The notes beneath the pieces are model-generated. The model was not told where the DNA came from, searched no databases, and was given only the letters and a program-made list of their open reading frames with translations. From Desulfosarcina widdelii (GTDB taxonomy: Bacteria > Desulfobacterota > Desulfobacteria > Desulfobacterales > Desulfosarcinaceae), in assembly GCF_009688965.1 (NCBI RefSeq), contig NZ_AP021875.1:124001-188000 (forward strand): DNA of 64,000 nt, read 5' to 3'. The translations under genes and the position numbers were made by a program. Below, one piece after another: positions 56,517 to 64,000 of the stretch (within the stretch, counting starts at the first letter, position 1; each line of letters begins with the position of its first letter).

Positions 56517-57340
56517 CACCCATTCCCTTTTTCAAAATGAGCGGCAGCGGCAACGATTTCATCCTTATCGACAACCGCACGTCCGTGGTGCCCGAAGCGC
56601 GGCTTGAGGAACTGGTTGTGGGCGTCTGCCGCCGTAAGATGTCGGTGGGTGCCGACGGCATGATTCTGGTCGAGCCTTCCGAGAACGTCGATTTCAAATG
56701 GCGTTTTTTCAATTCCGACGGCAGCCTGCCGGACATGTGCGGCAACGGCGCCCGCTGTGCGGCCCGTTTTGCGTTCCTCAACGGCATCGCCGGCCGCAAG
56801 ATGGCCTTCGAGACGCTGGCCGGGGTGATCGAGGCCGAAGTGGGCGATGCGGGCGTGCGCATCCGTATGACCGACCCCAAGGATTTCAGGCTCGCACAAC
56901 GGCTGGAACTGGACGGCCGATCGGTGGCGGCCAGCAGTGTCAATACTGGTGTGCCCCACGCAGTCGTGATGGTCGACGACATTGAGGCCGTGGACGTCGC
57001 GTCCGACGGTCGGGCCATTCGATTCCACCCGGATTTTGAACCCGATGGTACAAACGCCAATTTTGTGGAACTGAATCCTGCCGGGGAGATTTTCATCCGC
57101 ACCTACGAGCGAGGCGTCGAAGAGGAAACCCTGGCCTGCGGCACGGGCAACGTGGCCGCCGCATTGATCCTGGCTAAGGAGCGGGGGCTGGCATCACCGG
57201 TGACCCTGACGACCCGCAGTGGGGGACGACTGACCGTGCATTTCACCCGAAGGGACGAAGGCTTCGTGGATGTATTTCTCGAAGGCGATGCCCGGGTGAT
57301 CTATCGCGGTGAACTCTGGGAGGAAGCATGGCAGGGGTAG
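56513..57340 (+). CDS. dapF: Diaminopimelate epimerase
   Basis: The 275-residue enzyme has both catalytic Cys motifs: MCGNGARC (about residues 77-84) and ETLACGTGNVAAALI (about 210-224), plus FFKMSGSGNDFILID at the start. It interconverts LL- and meso-diaminopimelate for peptidoglycan and lysine. It is followed by folK with a 13-base overlap. Confidence 0.96.
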   Translation: MTPIPFFKMSGSGNDFILIDNRTSVVPEARLEELVVGVCRRKMSVGADGMILVEPSENVDFKWRFFNSDGSLPDMCGNGARCAARFAFLNGIAGRKMAFETLAGVIEAEVGDAGVRIRMTDPKDFRLAQRLELDGRSVAASSVNTGVPHAVVMVDDIEAVDVASDGRAIRFHPDFEPDGTNANFVELNPAGEIFIRTYERGVEEETLACGTGNVAAALILAKERGLASPVTLTTRSGGRLTVHFTRRDEGFVDVFLEGDARVIYRGELWEEAWQG

Positions 57341-57870
57341 GGAATCGGCAAACGGTCTACCTCTCCGTGGGTTCCAACCTGGGCGACAAACTGGACAACT
57401 GCGTAAAGGGTATCGCAGCCCTGGTCGCCGGGGGCGAATGCGAACTGCTGGCCGTTTCGCGTTTTTACCGTACCTCGCCGGTGGATTACACGGACCAGGA
57501 CTGGTTCGTCAACGCTGCCGTAAAGGTCGCTACCCGCCTGGAGCCCTCCGATCTGCTGAAGAAGCTGCAGACCATCCAGTCGCAAATGGGGCGCAAGAGC
57601 AACGGCATCCGCTTCGGGCCGCGCACTCTGGACTTGGATATCCTGCTTTACGACGAGCAGGTGATCCGGATCCCCGATTTGGAAATCCCCCATCCGCGCA
57701 TGCACAAAAGGGTCTTTGTCCTGCAGCCCATTTGTGATATAAATCCGGCGATTATTCACCCCGTGTTGGGAAAGACCGTTGCCGATCTGTTGAAGCAACT
57801 CGATGCCCAAGATCAGCAGGTCGTTCCCATGCGCAGCCAGCCGGAATTACCACAAGGCGGGACGCCGTGA
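57328..57870 (+). CDS. folK: HPPK: 2-amino-4-hydroxy-6-hydroxymethyldihydropteridine pyrophosphokinase
   Basis: The 180-residue enzyme has YLSVGSNLGDKLDNC near its start and the HPPK signature RFGPRTLDLDILLYD (about residues 94-108). It passes pyrophosphate from ATP to the pterin in folate synthesis. It overlaps dapF and the next small gene, so the three are coupled. Confidence 0.94.
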   Translation: MAGVGNRQTVYLSVGSNLGDKLDNCVKGIAALVAGGECELLAVSRFYRTSPVDYTDQDWFVNAAVKVATRLEPSDLLKKLQTIQSQMGRKSNGIRFGPRTLDLDILLYDEQVIRIPDLEIPHPRMHKRVFVLQPICDINPAIIHPVLGKTVADLLKQLDAQDQQVVPMRSQPELPQGGTP

Positions 57871-58124
57871 AACTGCTGCTGCTGATCGTCATCGTTTACC
57901 TGACGTACCGGGCCGTAAAATCCTGGCTGTTGCGCAACCTTCAGGTTCCCGGGCAAAACGCGCCACACAATCCGAAAATCGATGATGTGATGGTCAAAGA
58001 TCCGGTTTGCGGCGTCTATTTCCCAAGAAGAGAAGGGGTGGAATTGCGCCACAAGGGACAAGAATTCATCTTCTGTTCGGAAAAATGCCGGGACCGGTTT
58101 TTGGAAGAAAACGTTGAACTGTGA
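57867..58124 (+). CDS. Small membrane-anchored YHS/TRASH-like protein
   Basis: The 85-residue protein has one N-terminal membrane helix (LLLLIVIVYLTYRAVKSWLL), a short linker and a Cys-rich C-terminal domain: VKDPVCGVYFPRREGVELR, then FIFCSEKCRDRFL. The C...C-x3-C spacing resembles YHS/TRASH metal-binding domains, sometimes called PP0621-type. It overlaps folK by 4 bases. The last codons and stop merge into a GTGAACAGTGAAC-type repeat. Confidence 0.75.
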   Translation: MKLLLLIVIVYLTYRAVKSWLLRNLQVPGQNAPHNPKIDDVMVKDPVCGVYFPRREGVELRHKGQEFIFCSEKCRDRFLEENVEL

Positions 58125-58157
58125 TCAGTGATTCGTGAACAGTGAACGGAAGGTGGA
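58120..58157 (+). repeat. GTGAACAGTGATC-type repeat after the YHS-like gene
   Basis: TGTGATCAGTGATTCGTGAA and CAGTGAACGGAAGG begin in the last codons of the gene at 57867 and include its TGA. The same word family begins at the cinA and topA stops. Confidence 0.5.
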
Positions 58158-58214
58158 AGTTCAGCATCAACCTTTAAACATGTTTAATTGACCAATCGGG
58201 AAGGAACAGCATTC

Positions 58215-58859
58215 ATGAAATTTTTTATCGATACGGCCAACGTGGATGAAATCAGGGAAGCCCACGCCATGGGGATGGCGGACGGTGTGACCACCAATCC
58301 ATCGCTGATCGCCAAAGAGGGCCGTGTTTTCGAGGAAGTGATCCAAGAAATTTGCGAAATCGTGGACGGCCCCATAAGTGCCGAAGTGATCAGTCTGGAG
58401 GCGGATGGCATGGTCAAAGAGGCGCGGGAGTTGGCCAAGATTCACCCCAACGTGGTCATCAAGGTTCCCATGACCGTGGATGGACTTAAAGCCACCCGCC
58501 AGTTGGCCGCGGAGAATATCAAGACCAATGTCACCCTGATTTTCTCCCCTCTCCAAGCCCTGATGGCGGCCAAGGCCGGCGCATCCTATGTCAGTCCCTT
58601 TGTGGGCCGGCTGGACGATCTTTCCAGCGACGGAATGCTGCTCGTCGAGCAGATTGCAGAGATTTTTGCCAACTATGCTTTTGAAACGGAGATCATCGTG
58701 GCCAGCATCCGCAATCCGTTACACGTGCTGGATTCGGCTCTGGCCGGGGCCGACATCGCCACCATTCCCTTCAACGTCTTGAGCAAACTGGCCGCCCATC
58801 CCCTGACCGACAAGGGGATCAAGGCCTTTATGGCCGACTGGGAGAAGACCAAAAAATAG
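58215..58859 (+). CDS. fsa: Fructose-6-phosphate aldolase (transaldolase-like)
   Basis: The 214-residue small transaldolase starts [20 protein letters not shown] and has [12 protein letters not shown], the Schiff-base Lys in VVIKVPMT, and [11 protein letters not shown]. It fits the short FSA/TalC subfamily, which forms fructose-6-phosphate from dihydroxyacetone and glyceraldehyde-3-phosphate or acts as transaldolase. The ATG at 58215 follows GGAA and is chosen over 58188. Confidence 0.92.
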   Translation: MKFFIDTANVDEIREAHAMGMADGVTTNPSLIAKEGRVFEEVIQEICEIVDGPISAEVISLEADGMVKEARELAKIHPNVVIKVPMTVDGLKATRQLAAENIKTNVTLIFSPLQALMAAKAGASYVSPFVGRLDDLSSDGMLLVEQIAEIFANYAFETEIIVASIRNPLHVLDSALAGADIATIPFNVLSKLAAHPLTDKGIKAFMADWEKTKK

Positions 58860-58948
58860 ATACTAGCGGTTGCCCGGGCGCCGGCTACCGGGAAAACCGG
58901 TCCGGCGCCTTAAAGGCAGGCGCTCATCCAACGGACAGGCAACGGCAA

Positions 58949-59512
58949 ATGAAAAAAACGTCCATCAACTCTCTTCTCACCCATCCCAATACGCTGACGC
59001 TTTTCAGGATCGTTGCGGTCCCGGTTATCGTAGTGCTTTTGTTGATGCCCAACCGGTTTACGGCATTTATCGCCGGCCTGATTTTCAGTGCCGCGGCCAT
59101 CACCGACTATTTCGACGGTTATCTGGCAAGGCGCTACGGGCTGGTTTCCAACCTGGGAAAGGTGATGGACCCGGTGGCGGACAAGCTGCTGGTTTCCTGC
59201 TCGCTGATTATGCTGACCGCTTTGGGATGGATGCCCGCCTGGATCGCCTGTATCATCATCGGCCGCGAACTGGCCGTTACCGGACTGCGCAACATCATTG
59301 CCCAGAACGAGATGGACGTCTCCGCGTCCAGCCTGGGAAAGTACAAAACAGGGTTCCAGATCGCGGCGATCATCCCCTTGATGTTTCACTATCCGGCCCT
59401 GGGATTCGACTTTCAGGCCATCGGCATGTTCTTTCTGTGGGGGGCGCTGATATTCACTCTTTGGTCGGGGACGGACTACTTTCTGCGCTTCAGAAAGTTG
59501 CTGCGCGGATAA
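58949..59512 (+). CDS. pgsA: CDP-diacylglycerol--glycerol-3-phosphate 3-phosphatidyltransferase
   Basis: The 187-residue membrane enzyme has the CDP-alcohol phosphotransferase motif in DYFDGYLARRYG and GKVMDPVADKLL (about residues 53-80), with the expected Asp/Gly/Ala-Arg set, and four or five membrane segments. It makes phosphatidylglycerol phosphate. N-terminus NTLTLFRIVAVPVIVVLLL is typical. Confidence 0.93.
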   Translation: MKKTSINSLLTHPNTLTLFRIVAVPVIVVLLLMPNRFTAFIAGLIFSAAAITDYFDGYLARRYGLVSNLGKVMDPVADKLLVSCSLIMLTALGWMPAWIACIIIGRELAVTGLRNIIAQNEMDVSASSLGKYKTGFQIAAIIPLMFHYPALGFDFQAIGMFFLWGALIFTLWSGTDYFLRFRKLLRG

Positions 59513-59520
59513 ATTTTCTG

Positions 59521-59547
59521 TTGACATCCAGCCCGAATATTTATAAA
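59521..59547 (+). promoter_or_regulatory. Promoter of the tRNA-Gly/tRNA-Cys unit
   Basis: TTGACA (59521-59526) and TATAAA (59542-59547) are 15 bp apart and lie 17 bases before the first tRNA base. Confidence 0.55.
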
Positions 59548-59564
59548 AGTGCCACTTCAACTGA

Positions 59565-59639
59565 GCGGGAATAACTCAGTGGTAGAGTGCGACCTTGCCA
59601 AGGTCGAAGTCGCGGGTTCAAATCCCGTTTCCCGCTCCA
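59565..59639 (+). tRNA. tRNA-Gly (GCC)
   Basis: 75 nt with acceptor arms GCGGGAA/TTCCCGC, D arm CTCAGTGGTAGAG, anticodon GCC in CTTGCCAAG, T loop GGTTCAAATCC and encoded TCCA end. All four arms pair. Confidence 0.97.
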
Positions 59640-59653
59640 TTTTTTTTTAAAGG

Positions 59654-59728
<75 letters not shown>

Positions 59729-59761
59729 AAATTAAGTCCTAAAAATTCAAGTTTTTATAGT

Positions 59762-59790
59762 AAAAAGGAGCCCTTAACCGGCTCCTTTTT
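59762..59790 (+). terminator. Intrinsic terminator after the tRNA genes
   Basis: AAAAAGGAGCC-CTTAACC-GGCTCCTTTTT with a T run, a classic strong hairpin ending the tRNA transcript. Confidence 0.85.
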
Positions 59791-60042
59791 CTTTTCTAAC
59801 TTCTCACCTGTAAACGTCACTCAGCGTACAGAAATACTCTAAAAGTACCCTTTTCACCTACCAAGTCCCATCAAAATTCACAACACCCCCGATCTACATA
59901 AAAGCCCATGCCGATTAGGATCTGTTGGTTTTGATCTTAAAATTTCTGCGGAAAAGTCACATCAATTGATGAAACCAAAATTGCGAAACATAAAAATGAA
60001 AAAGTTGTTGACAAACACGATTATAATCTATAGGTGTCAATT
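59791..60042. other. AT-rich boundary before the accessory element
   Basis: About 250 bp without a gene. It contains a perfect 12-bp palindrome CATCAATTGATG (59960-59971), which could be a regulator site, and a TTGACA box (60008-60013). No second tRNA-Cys 3' fragment is visible inside the window. Confidence 0.4.
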
Positions 60043-60044
60043 AT
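60023..60044 (+). promoter_or_regulatory. Operator-like 22-bp motif, copy 1
   Basis: ATAATCTATAGGTGTCAATTAT contains ATAAT/ATTAT arms and overlaps the ribosome site and first base pair of the MerR-like gene. It matches 60542-60563 at 18 of 22 positions. Confidence 0.5.
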
Positions 60045-60525
60045 GAATGATGGCACTAAAAAGATAGGAAGCATGCAGTTCACGACAAAGGACATCGAGA
60101 ACCTCTGTGGATTGAAGCAGAATACGCTCCACCTTTATATTCAAGCGGGCGCACTTACACCTGACATCGATCCTGGAAAAGGAACCGGAAAAACGCGCCT
60201 CTTGTCAGGAATCAACTTTGTCCAGGCTGTCATCATTGCAAATATGATCGATCACGGTCTGCCACGCAGGGCAATTGTGGAAATGATGAAAAGCTTAAAC
60301 CAGGACCGCGGGCGCTTGGATCCAGATGAACTTCCAAATCATGGGACGGTCTATGTTGCGTTTTTTAAGATTCGAGGGCGGTGGGTCCATAGCTTTTTAG
60401 ATCAAGATGAGAGCGGGAGGATTTTGTTTGCGGATGTTCTTGGCCTTGCCGGGTTTTCACATCTTTTCAATTTGTCCCATATTTTAGGGGCATATGCTGA
60501 AATAGTGTTCAAAAAATACAGTTAA
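60043..60525 (+). CDS. MerR-like DNA-binding regulator
   Basis: The 160-residue protein has an N-terminal MerR-like helix-turn-helix (FTTKDIENLCGLKQNTLHLY, then IQAGALTPDIDPGKGTGKTR) and a helix HGLPRRAIVEMMKSL. A C-terminal half of unknown fold follows. No metal-binding Cys set. I chose the ATG at 60043, with AGGTG six bases upstream, over GTG at 60034. The operator-like motif covers its start, suggesting self-control or control by the XRE protein. Confidence 0.7.
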   Translation: MNDGTKKIGSMQFTTKDIENLCGLKQNTLHLYIQAGALTPDIDPGKGTGKTRLLSGINFVQAVIIANMIDHGLPRRAIVEMMKSLNQDRGRLDPDELPNHGTVYVAFFKIRGRWVHSFLDQDESGRILFADVLGLAGFSHLFNLSHILGAYAEIVFKKYS

Positions 60526-60541
60526 TTTTTTTTTGGTCATA

Positions 60542-60567
60542 ATAATCTATGGCTGACAATCATAGAT
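60542..60567 (+). promoter_or_regulatory. Operator-like motif, copy 2
   Basis: The 22-bp motif recurs (ATAATCTATGGCTGACAATCAT, 60542-60563). It includes a perfect 7-bp inverted repeat ATCTATG/CATAGAT (60545-60551, 60561-60567). It lies just before the ribosome site GGAGG (60571-60575) of the XRE gene. Confidence 0.55.
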
Positions 60568-60581
60568 AAAGGAGGGTGGGG

Positions 60582-60773
60582 ATGCATTTCAACACTTCAT
60601 TGCTGGTAGCCATCAAAGAAAAGGGATGGACTCAAAAAGAGTTTTCAGCAATTGCCGGTGACCATCCAACTTTTGTTTCCAGAGTAATCAATGGATGGAT
60701 CAATCTGGACGATGCTCGCAAGGCCAAATATGCGAAGGTTCTGGATTGCGAAGTCGGCGACCTTTTCGACTGA
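60582..60773 (+). CDS. XRE-family small repressor-like protein
   Basis: The 63-residue protein is almost only a helix-turn-helix domain (LLVAIKEKGWTQKEFSAIAG, then PTFVSRVINGWINLDDARK). It resembles Cro/CI-type regulators of phages. ATG at 60582 follows GGAGG by six bases. The operator-like motif directly upstream suggests autoregulation. Confidence 0.8.
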   Translation: MHFNTSLLVAIKEKGWTQKEFSAIAGDHPTFVSRVINGWINLDDARKAKYAKVLDCEVGDLFD

Positions 60774-60779
60774 AGAATC

Positions 60780-60998
60780 ATGAGCACTCAAGGCGATCAA
60801 AAATACCTCACAGCCACCGAAGCGGGCGAATATATCGGCGGTCGATCCGCTGGAGCCGTTCGCAATTTGGTCATGCGAAAGGCAATCCCTTTCCGCAAGC
60901 CTGGCGGTCGCCTTTTATTCATCCGAGAGGAACTCGACGAATGGATACAAACTTCCAGCGGTATCAAAATAGACGAGTTACTTGAAAAGAGAAGATGA
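60780..60998 (+). CDS. Excisionase-type HTH protein
   Basis: The 72-residue protein has an HTH_17/excisionase-like winged helix (YLTATEAGEYIGGRSAGAVR, then FRKPGGRLLFIREELDEWIQ). Such proteins bind DNA bends at attachment sites or act as small regulators. It is 6 bases after the XRE gene. No integrase is visible in the window, so the excision role is inferred only by type. Confidence 0.7.
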   Translation: MSTQGDQKYLTATEAGEYIGGRSAGAVRNLVMRKAIPFRKPGGRLLFIREELDEWIQTSSGIKIDELLEKRR

Positions 60999-61060
60999 GA
61001 CCACATTTGGCGCCCCGGCATCGGCGCAAAACCCATGGAGCGTGGAAATGGCAAAAGTGA

Positions 61061-62470
61061 ATGGCCGAACATGTAAAATTACCTAACGACGCTGACCTTG
61101 AACAGTCGGTTCTGTCTGGGATGCTCTTAGATCCAGAATCTGCCGAGACTGTTTTTCAAATCATTTCACCCAACGATTTTTATCAAACCCGCCACCAGAT
61201 CATCGCCCAAACGATCCACGATCTCCAGAGCAAAAACGATCCGTATGACATCACCATCGTTGCGCTGGCCTTGAGGGAAAATAGTCAGTCAAAGCAGGTT
61301 GGGGGGGCTGCCTATCTCAAAAAAATCACCATGGAAGCGCCAGTCCCGACCAGCGTCAAATACAGTTGTGAAAAACTGGCAAGCCTTGCCACCAAGCGGA
61401 AGCTGGCAGAGGTTGGCAGCAGGATAATACAGGTGGCCACGTCAAGCAACGGTGACGGTGACCCGTTGGCTTTTGCAAAGGATCTCATCGCTGGTGTCGC
61501 CAAAAGTCAGACCGCCGATCGCGCTCAGTGTGATTGGGAATGTTTGGCAGACTTGCAGGGAAAAGAGTTCCCTCAGCCCAAATGGATCGTGCCGGGCATC
61601 TTGGCCGAAGGTTCCACCATTATCGGCGCACCTCCTAAGATCGGCAAATCGACCCTTTGCGCGAATATCGGCATATCCGTTTCCACTGGCGGTAAGGCGC
61701 TGGGCTGTTTCGATGTTGAAAAAGGCAGCGTCTTCTACATATCGCTCGACGATAAGTCAGAACGGCGCCTCAAGGGACGCATTGAGAGGATGCTGCCGGA
61801 ATACAATACCACCTGGCCATCAAACTTTTTTTACCGTACCGACTTCCCCAAAGCCGATGAAGGTGGCATTGAGATGTTGCGGGGCACACTTGAGAAACAC
61901 CCCGATACCCGCCTGGTGATCATCGACACCATGTACAAATTCCTATCTGGCAAGCGCGACCGCCAGAAAAACGCCTACGAAATAGACGTCGACCGCATCA
62001 CACCAATTGCCACTCTCGCCACGGAGGCCGGTGTATGCATCCTATTAATCCACCACACGACCAAAACGCGATATGCAGACCCGTTTGATTCCCTAAGCGG
62101 CAGTATTGGCGTTCAGGGAACCGTTGATGATCTTATCGTGATCGAGCGTGATCGCACCGGGTTTAAGTTGTCAACCCGCGGCAGGAGCCTTGATGACAAA
62201 GAAATCATCATCGAAAGGCACGAACCAACCTTTACCTGGCATTACAAAGGGGAGGCTTGTGAGGTCGTGGACACAGACAACCAGCAGGCAATCTTAGATG
62301 CTTTACGCGACGACGGCGGCAGCATGTCACCAAAGGAGTTGATGAAGGCCACCGGTTTGAAGAGAAGAACGCTCATGTACAACCTCAACCGTTTCTGTGA
62401 GCAAGGAATAGTAAAAACCATCGGATACGGACAATACATTATAACGACCCTGCAAGAGGAGAGAGATTAA
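61061..62470 (+). CDS. DnaB-N / RepA-type ATPase (element replication helicase-like)
   Basis: The 469-residue protein has an N-terminal DnaB-like helical domain (PNDADLEQSVLSGMLLDPES, about residues 8-27; DFYQTRHQIIAQTIHDL). It then has a RecA-like ATPase of the AAA_25/RepA type with Walker A IIGAPPKIGKSTLCANIG (about 188-205), Walker B LVIIDTMYKFLSG (about 286-298) and LLIHHTTKTR. A C-terminal winged-helix follows (SPKELMKATGLKRRTLMYNL). It is neither a plain DnaB nor a plain RepA but joins parts of both. An iteron-like array follows directly, pointing to replication initiation or helicase loading. Confidence 0.75.
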   Translation: MAEHVKLPNDADLEQSVLSGMLLDPESAETVFQIISPNDFYQTRHQIIAQTIHDLQSKNDPYDITIVALALRENSQSKQVGGAAYLKKITMEAPVPTSVKYSCEKLASLATKRKLAEVGSRIIQVATSSNGDGDPLAFAKDLIAGVAKSQTADRAQCDWECLADLQGKEFPQPKWIVPGILAEGSTIIGAPPKIGKSTLCANIGISVSTGGKALGCFDVEKGSVFYISLDDKSERRLKGRIERMLPEYNTTWPSNFFYRTDFPKADEGGIEMLRGTLEKHPDTRLVIIDTMYKFLSGKRDRQKNAYEIDVDRITPIATLATEAGVCILLIHHTTKTRYADPFDSLSGSIGVQGTVDDLIVIERDRTGFKLSTRGRSLDDKEIIIERHEPTFTWHYKGEACEVVDTDNQQAILDALRDDGGSMSPKELMKATGLKRRTLMYNLNRFCEQGIVKTIGYGQYIITTLQEERD

Positions 62471-62492
62471 GTGTTTTTTTTTCTCTGGAGGC

Positions 62493-62671
62493 TTTTCACA
62501 GTTTGCACAGTTTGCATGGTTTACACACCTTGCACACTTTACACAGTTTTAATGGGAAGTGTGCAAAGGGTGGCCTTAAGTGTGCAACAACTGTGCAAGG
62601 GGTGTTTTGAAGAAAATGCATTGTTTTTAGGATCTTATTATGAAGTGTGCAAGGTGTGCAGGGTGTGTAAT
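62493..62671 (+). repeat. Iteron-like array of 9-bp units (putative origin)
   Basis: Six head-to-tail 9-bp units (TTTGCACAG-type) fill 62493-62546 without gaps. Three single inverted units (GTGTGCAAA-type) lie at 62559-62567, 62580-62588 and 62591-62599. Three tandem inverted units lie at 62645-62671. Most are one or two mismatches from the DnaA box TTWTNCACA. A T-rich run precedes the array at 62474-62481. The position between a replication ATPase and a helicase fits an element origin. Cys-rich translations of this stretch on both strands are treated as repeat artefacts. Confidence 0.6.
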
Positions 62672-62769
62672 AAATCCAAGTTTGCCGCTGCTCGGCCATT
62701 CCAGCGGCAAACCGGATGCCCCCGGTGCCGGCCGGGGGCGTCCACCTCAACCGCTTAACAGGTGACATT

Positions 62770-64000
62770 ATGCAGACCGAAATAAGCAACACAACCCACT
62801 TGATCGGTGCCCCTTCTCGGGTGGTTTCCCAAATCAAGGAACGGTTGACTTTCGTCAACCCAAAATGGCTTGAAAACGACCGCATGGGCCGCTGGAACGG
62901 GGAAACTTCCAGAGTGCTCAAGTGCTACGACATCGACGATGACGGCTGTCTTTTGGCGCCCCGCGGATTTACAGGCCAACTGCTGGCCATGCTCAAAAAG
63001 GACGGAATCTCACCATCCCTTATCGACAACACCCGCGAACTGGACGCTGTTGATTTCCAGTTCCAGGGATCGCTGCGCCCATTCCAGGAGCGAGCTGTTG
63101 CTGACATTCTGCCGCGTCGATTCTCTACCCTGGCTGCTCCAACCGGTAGCGGCAAGACCGTCATGGCCTTGTACCTCATCGCTGAGCGCCGCCAGCCGGC
63201 CCTGGTGGTTGTTCACACAAAGGAGCTGTTGAACCAGTGGATCGACCGCGCCGAGCAGTTCCTTGACATCCCCGCTGAGGAGATTGGCATCATCGGAGCC
63301 GGGAAACGCACCATCGGCAATCGTATTACCATCGCTACCGTGCAGAGCCTTTATAAGTGCTCTCAAGACGTCTATCCGTACATAGGGCATCTACTTGTTG
63401 ATGAGTGCCACAGAGCCCCCAGCAGGACATTCACCGAGGCCGTCACGGCTTTTGACTGCCGGTACATGCTGGGCCTGTCCGCTACGCCCTGGCGCCGTGA
63501 CAAGCTGAGCAAGTTGATTTTTTATTATCTGGGCGACGTCCACCACCAGGTTGACAAAGCCGAGCTACAGAATGCCGGCCATATCATGCGCGCCCAGGTC
63601 ACCACCCGTGAAACGAATTTCATTCCCTATTGCGACCCATCAACGGAATATTCGGCCATGCTGCGCGAGCTGACAGCGGACTATGAACGCAATCGCCTTA
63701 TCGCTGCTGACGTTGCCAGTCAGATTGGCAACGGAGTAGCCCTGGTACTGTCCGATCGAAAAGAGCATTGCCGATCACTGGCATCGATCCTTGATAAGCA
63801 CCATGGCATTGAAGCCGCGGTGCTCACCGGAGACGTGCCGGCGAAGCAGCGCGAGGAGATCGTTCAAATGATCAACCGCGGCGATGTAAAGGTTTTGGTG
63901 GCGACAGGTCAGCTCATCGGCGAGGGGTTCGACTGCAAGCACCTAAGCACGTTGTTCCTGGCCACGCCGATCCGGTTCAGCGGCCGACTCCTGCAGTACG
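62770..64000 (+). CDS. SF2 helicase, XPB/UvsW-like (truncated by window end)
   Basis: ATG at 62770 follows AGGTGAC. About 410 residues are visible with no stop. An N-terminal domain of about 110 residues is followed by the helicase core: LAAPTGSGKTVMALYLI (Walker A), HTKELLNQW (motif Ia), VDECHRAP (DECH box), LGLSATPWRRD (motif III), and VLVATGQLIGEGFDCKHL (motif V). The layout resembles phage UvsW/XPB helicases that unwind branched DNA. It fits a replication module with the upstream ATPase and iterons. Confidence 0.85.
   Translation, partial: MQTEISNTTHLIGAPSRVVSQIKERLTFVNPKWLENDRMGRWNGETSRVLKCYDIDDDGCLLAPRGFTGQLLAMLKKDGISPSLIDNTRELDAVDFQFQGSLRPFQERAVADILPRRFSTLAAPTGSGKTVMALYLIAERRQPALVVVHTKELLNQWIDRAEQFLDIPAEEIGIIGAGKRTIGNRITIATVQSLYKCSQDVYPYIGHLLVDECHRAPSRTFTEAVTAFDCRYMLGLSATPWRRDKLSKLIFYYLGDVHHQVDKAELQNAGHIMRAQVTTRETNFIPYCDPSTEYSAMLRELTADYERNRLIAADVASQIGNGVALVLSDRKEHCRSLASILDKHHGIEAAVLTGDVPAKQREEIVQMINRGDVKVLVATGQLIGEGFDCKHLSTLFLATPIRFSGRLLQY

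Noticed and set aside
62493-62671. CRISPR array
   Set aside because: Units are 9 bp, directly abutting and partly inverted, with no spacers and no cas genes.
62471-62921. Cys-rich small proteins on both strands over the 9-bp array (CTVCTVC / CKVCKVC patterns)
   Set aside because: A 9-bp repeat gives a 3-residue repeat in any open frame; both strands do so, which favours a DNA repeat over a protein.

Overview
The window reads as chromosomal DNA of a Gram-negative, outer-membrane bacterium of deltaproteobacterial (Desulfobacterota, Desulfobacteraceae/Desulfosarcina-like) type. This is an inference from gene order and protein style, not from a marker search. LptE, an LptM-like motif, SecDF-YajC, MurJ, several lipoboxes and a family-4 (FeS) uracil-DNA glycosylase support it. 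Two accessory regions flank a GC-richer housekeeping core.

Region 1 (1-9.8 kb) is accessory and visibly AT-rich up to about 5.5 kb. It holds an orphan gene, a one-direction run of small genes (three lipoproteins, a 55-codon gene, a triple C2CH zinc-repeat protein), then a Sec-exported AHH-family nuclease whose 3' end overlaps a probable immunity gene. A 1-kb gene-free stretch with a diverged 114-bp direct repeat follows. Next come a polymerase-like gene and a DUF3102-like gene on the minus strand, separated by a DDE transposase insertion.

Region 2 (9.8-18.7 kb) is mixed: a candidate short RNA or attenuator, a GMC flavoprotein oxidoreductase, two SDR dehydrogenases, an IS110/IS1111-type element with 13-bp inverted ends and a long 3' non-coding tail, an AAA_14/DUF4143 ATPase and trkA.

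Region 3 (18.7-59.7 kb) is ordinary core: trkH, cinA, manC, a MinD-like ATPase; dtd-tex-topA-dprA-secF-secD-yajC-rng on the minus strand; leuS-lptE, rpsT, murJ-ftsB, coaBC, udg, nfeD-slipin, xerC-hslV-hslU, argB-argD-argG-argH, an LptM-like lipoprotein, dapF-folK, fsa, pgsA and tRNA-Gly/tRNA-Cys. Short repetitive intergenic sequences repeatedly begin at or inside stop codons. One composite element occurs twice in the same gene-relative position, before manC and before tex.

Region 4 (59.8-64 kb, running off the end) looks like the start of an integrated element or prophage next to tRNA-Cys. It has a MerR-like regulator and an XRE regulator sharing an 18/22-identical operator-like motif, an excisionase-type HTH protein, a DnaB-N/RepA-type ATPase, an array of twelve 9-bp iteron-like (DnaA-box-like) units, and an XPB/UvsW-like helicase cut by the window edge. 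The iteron array beside the ATPase and the exported AHH nuclease/immunity pair are the most interesting parts of the window.
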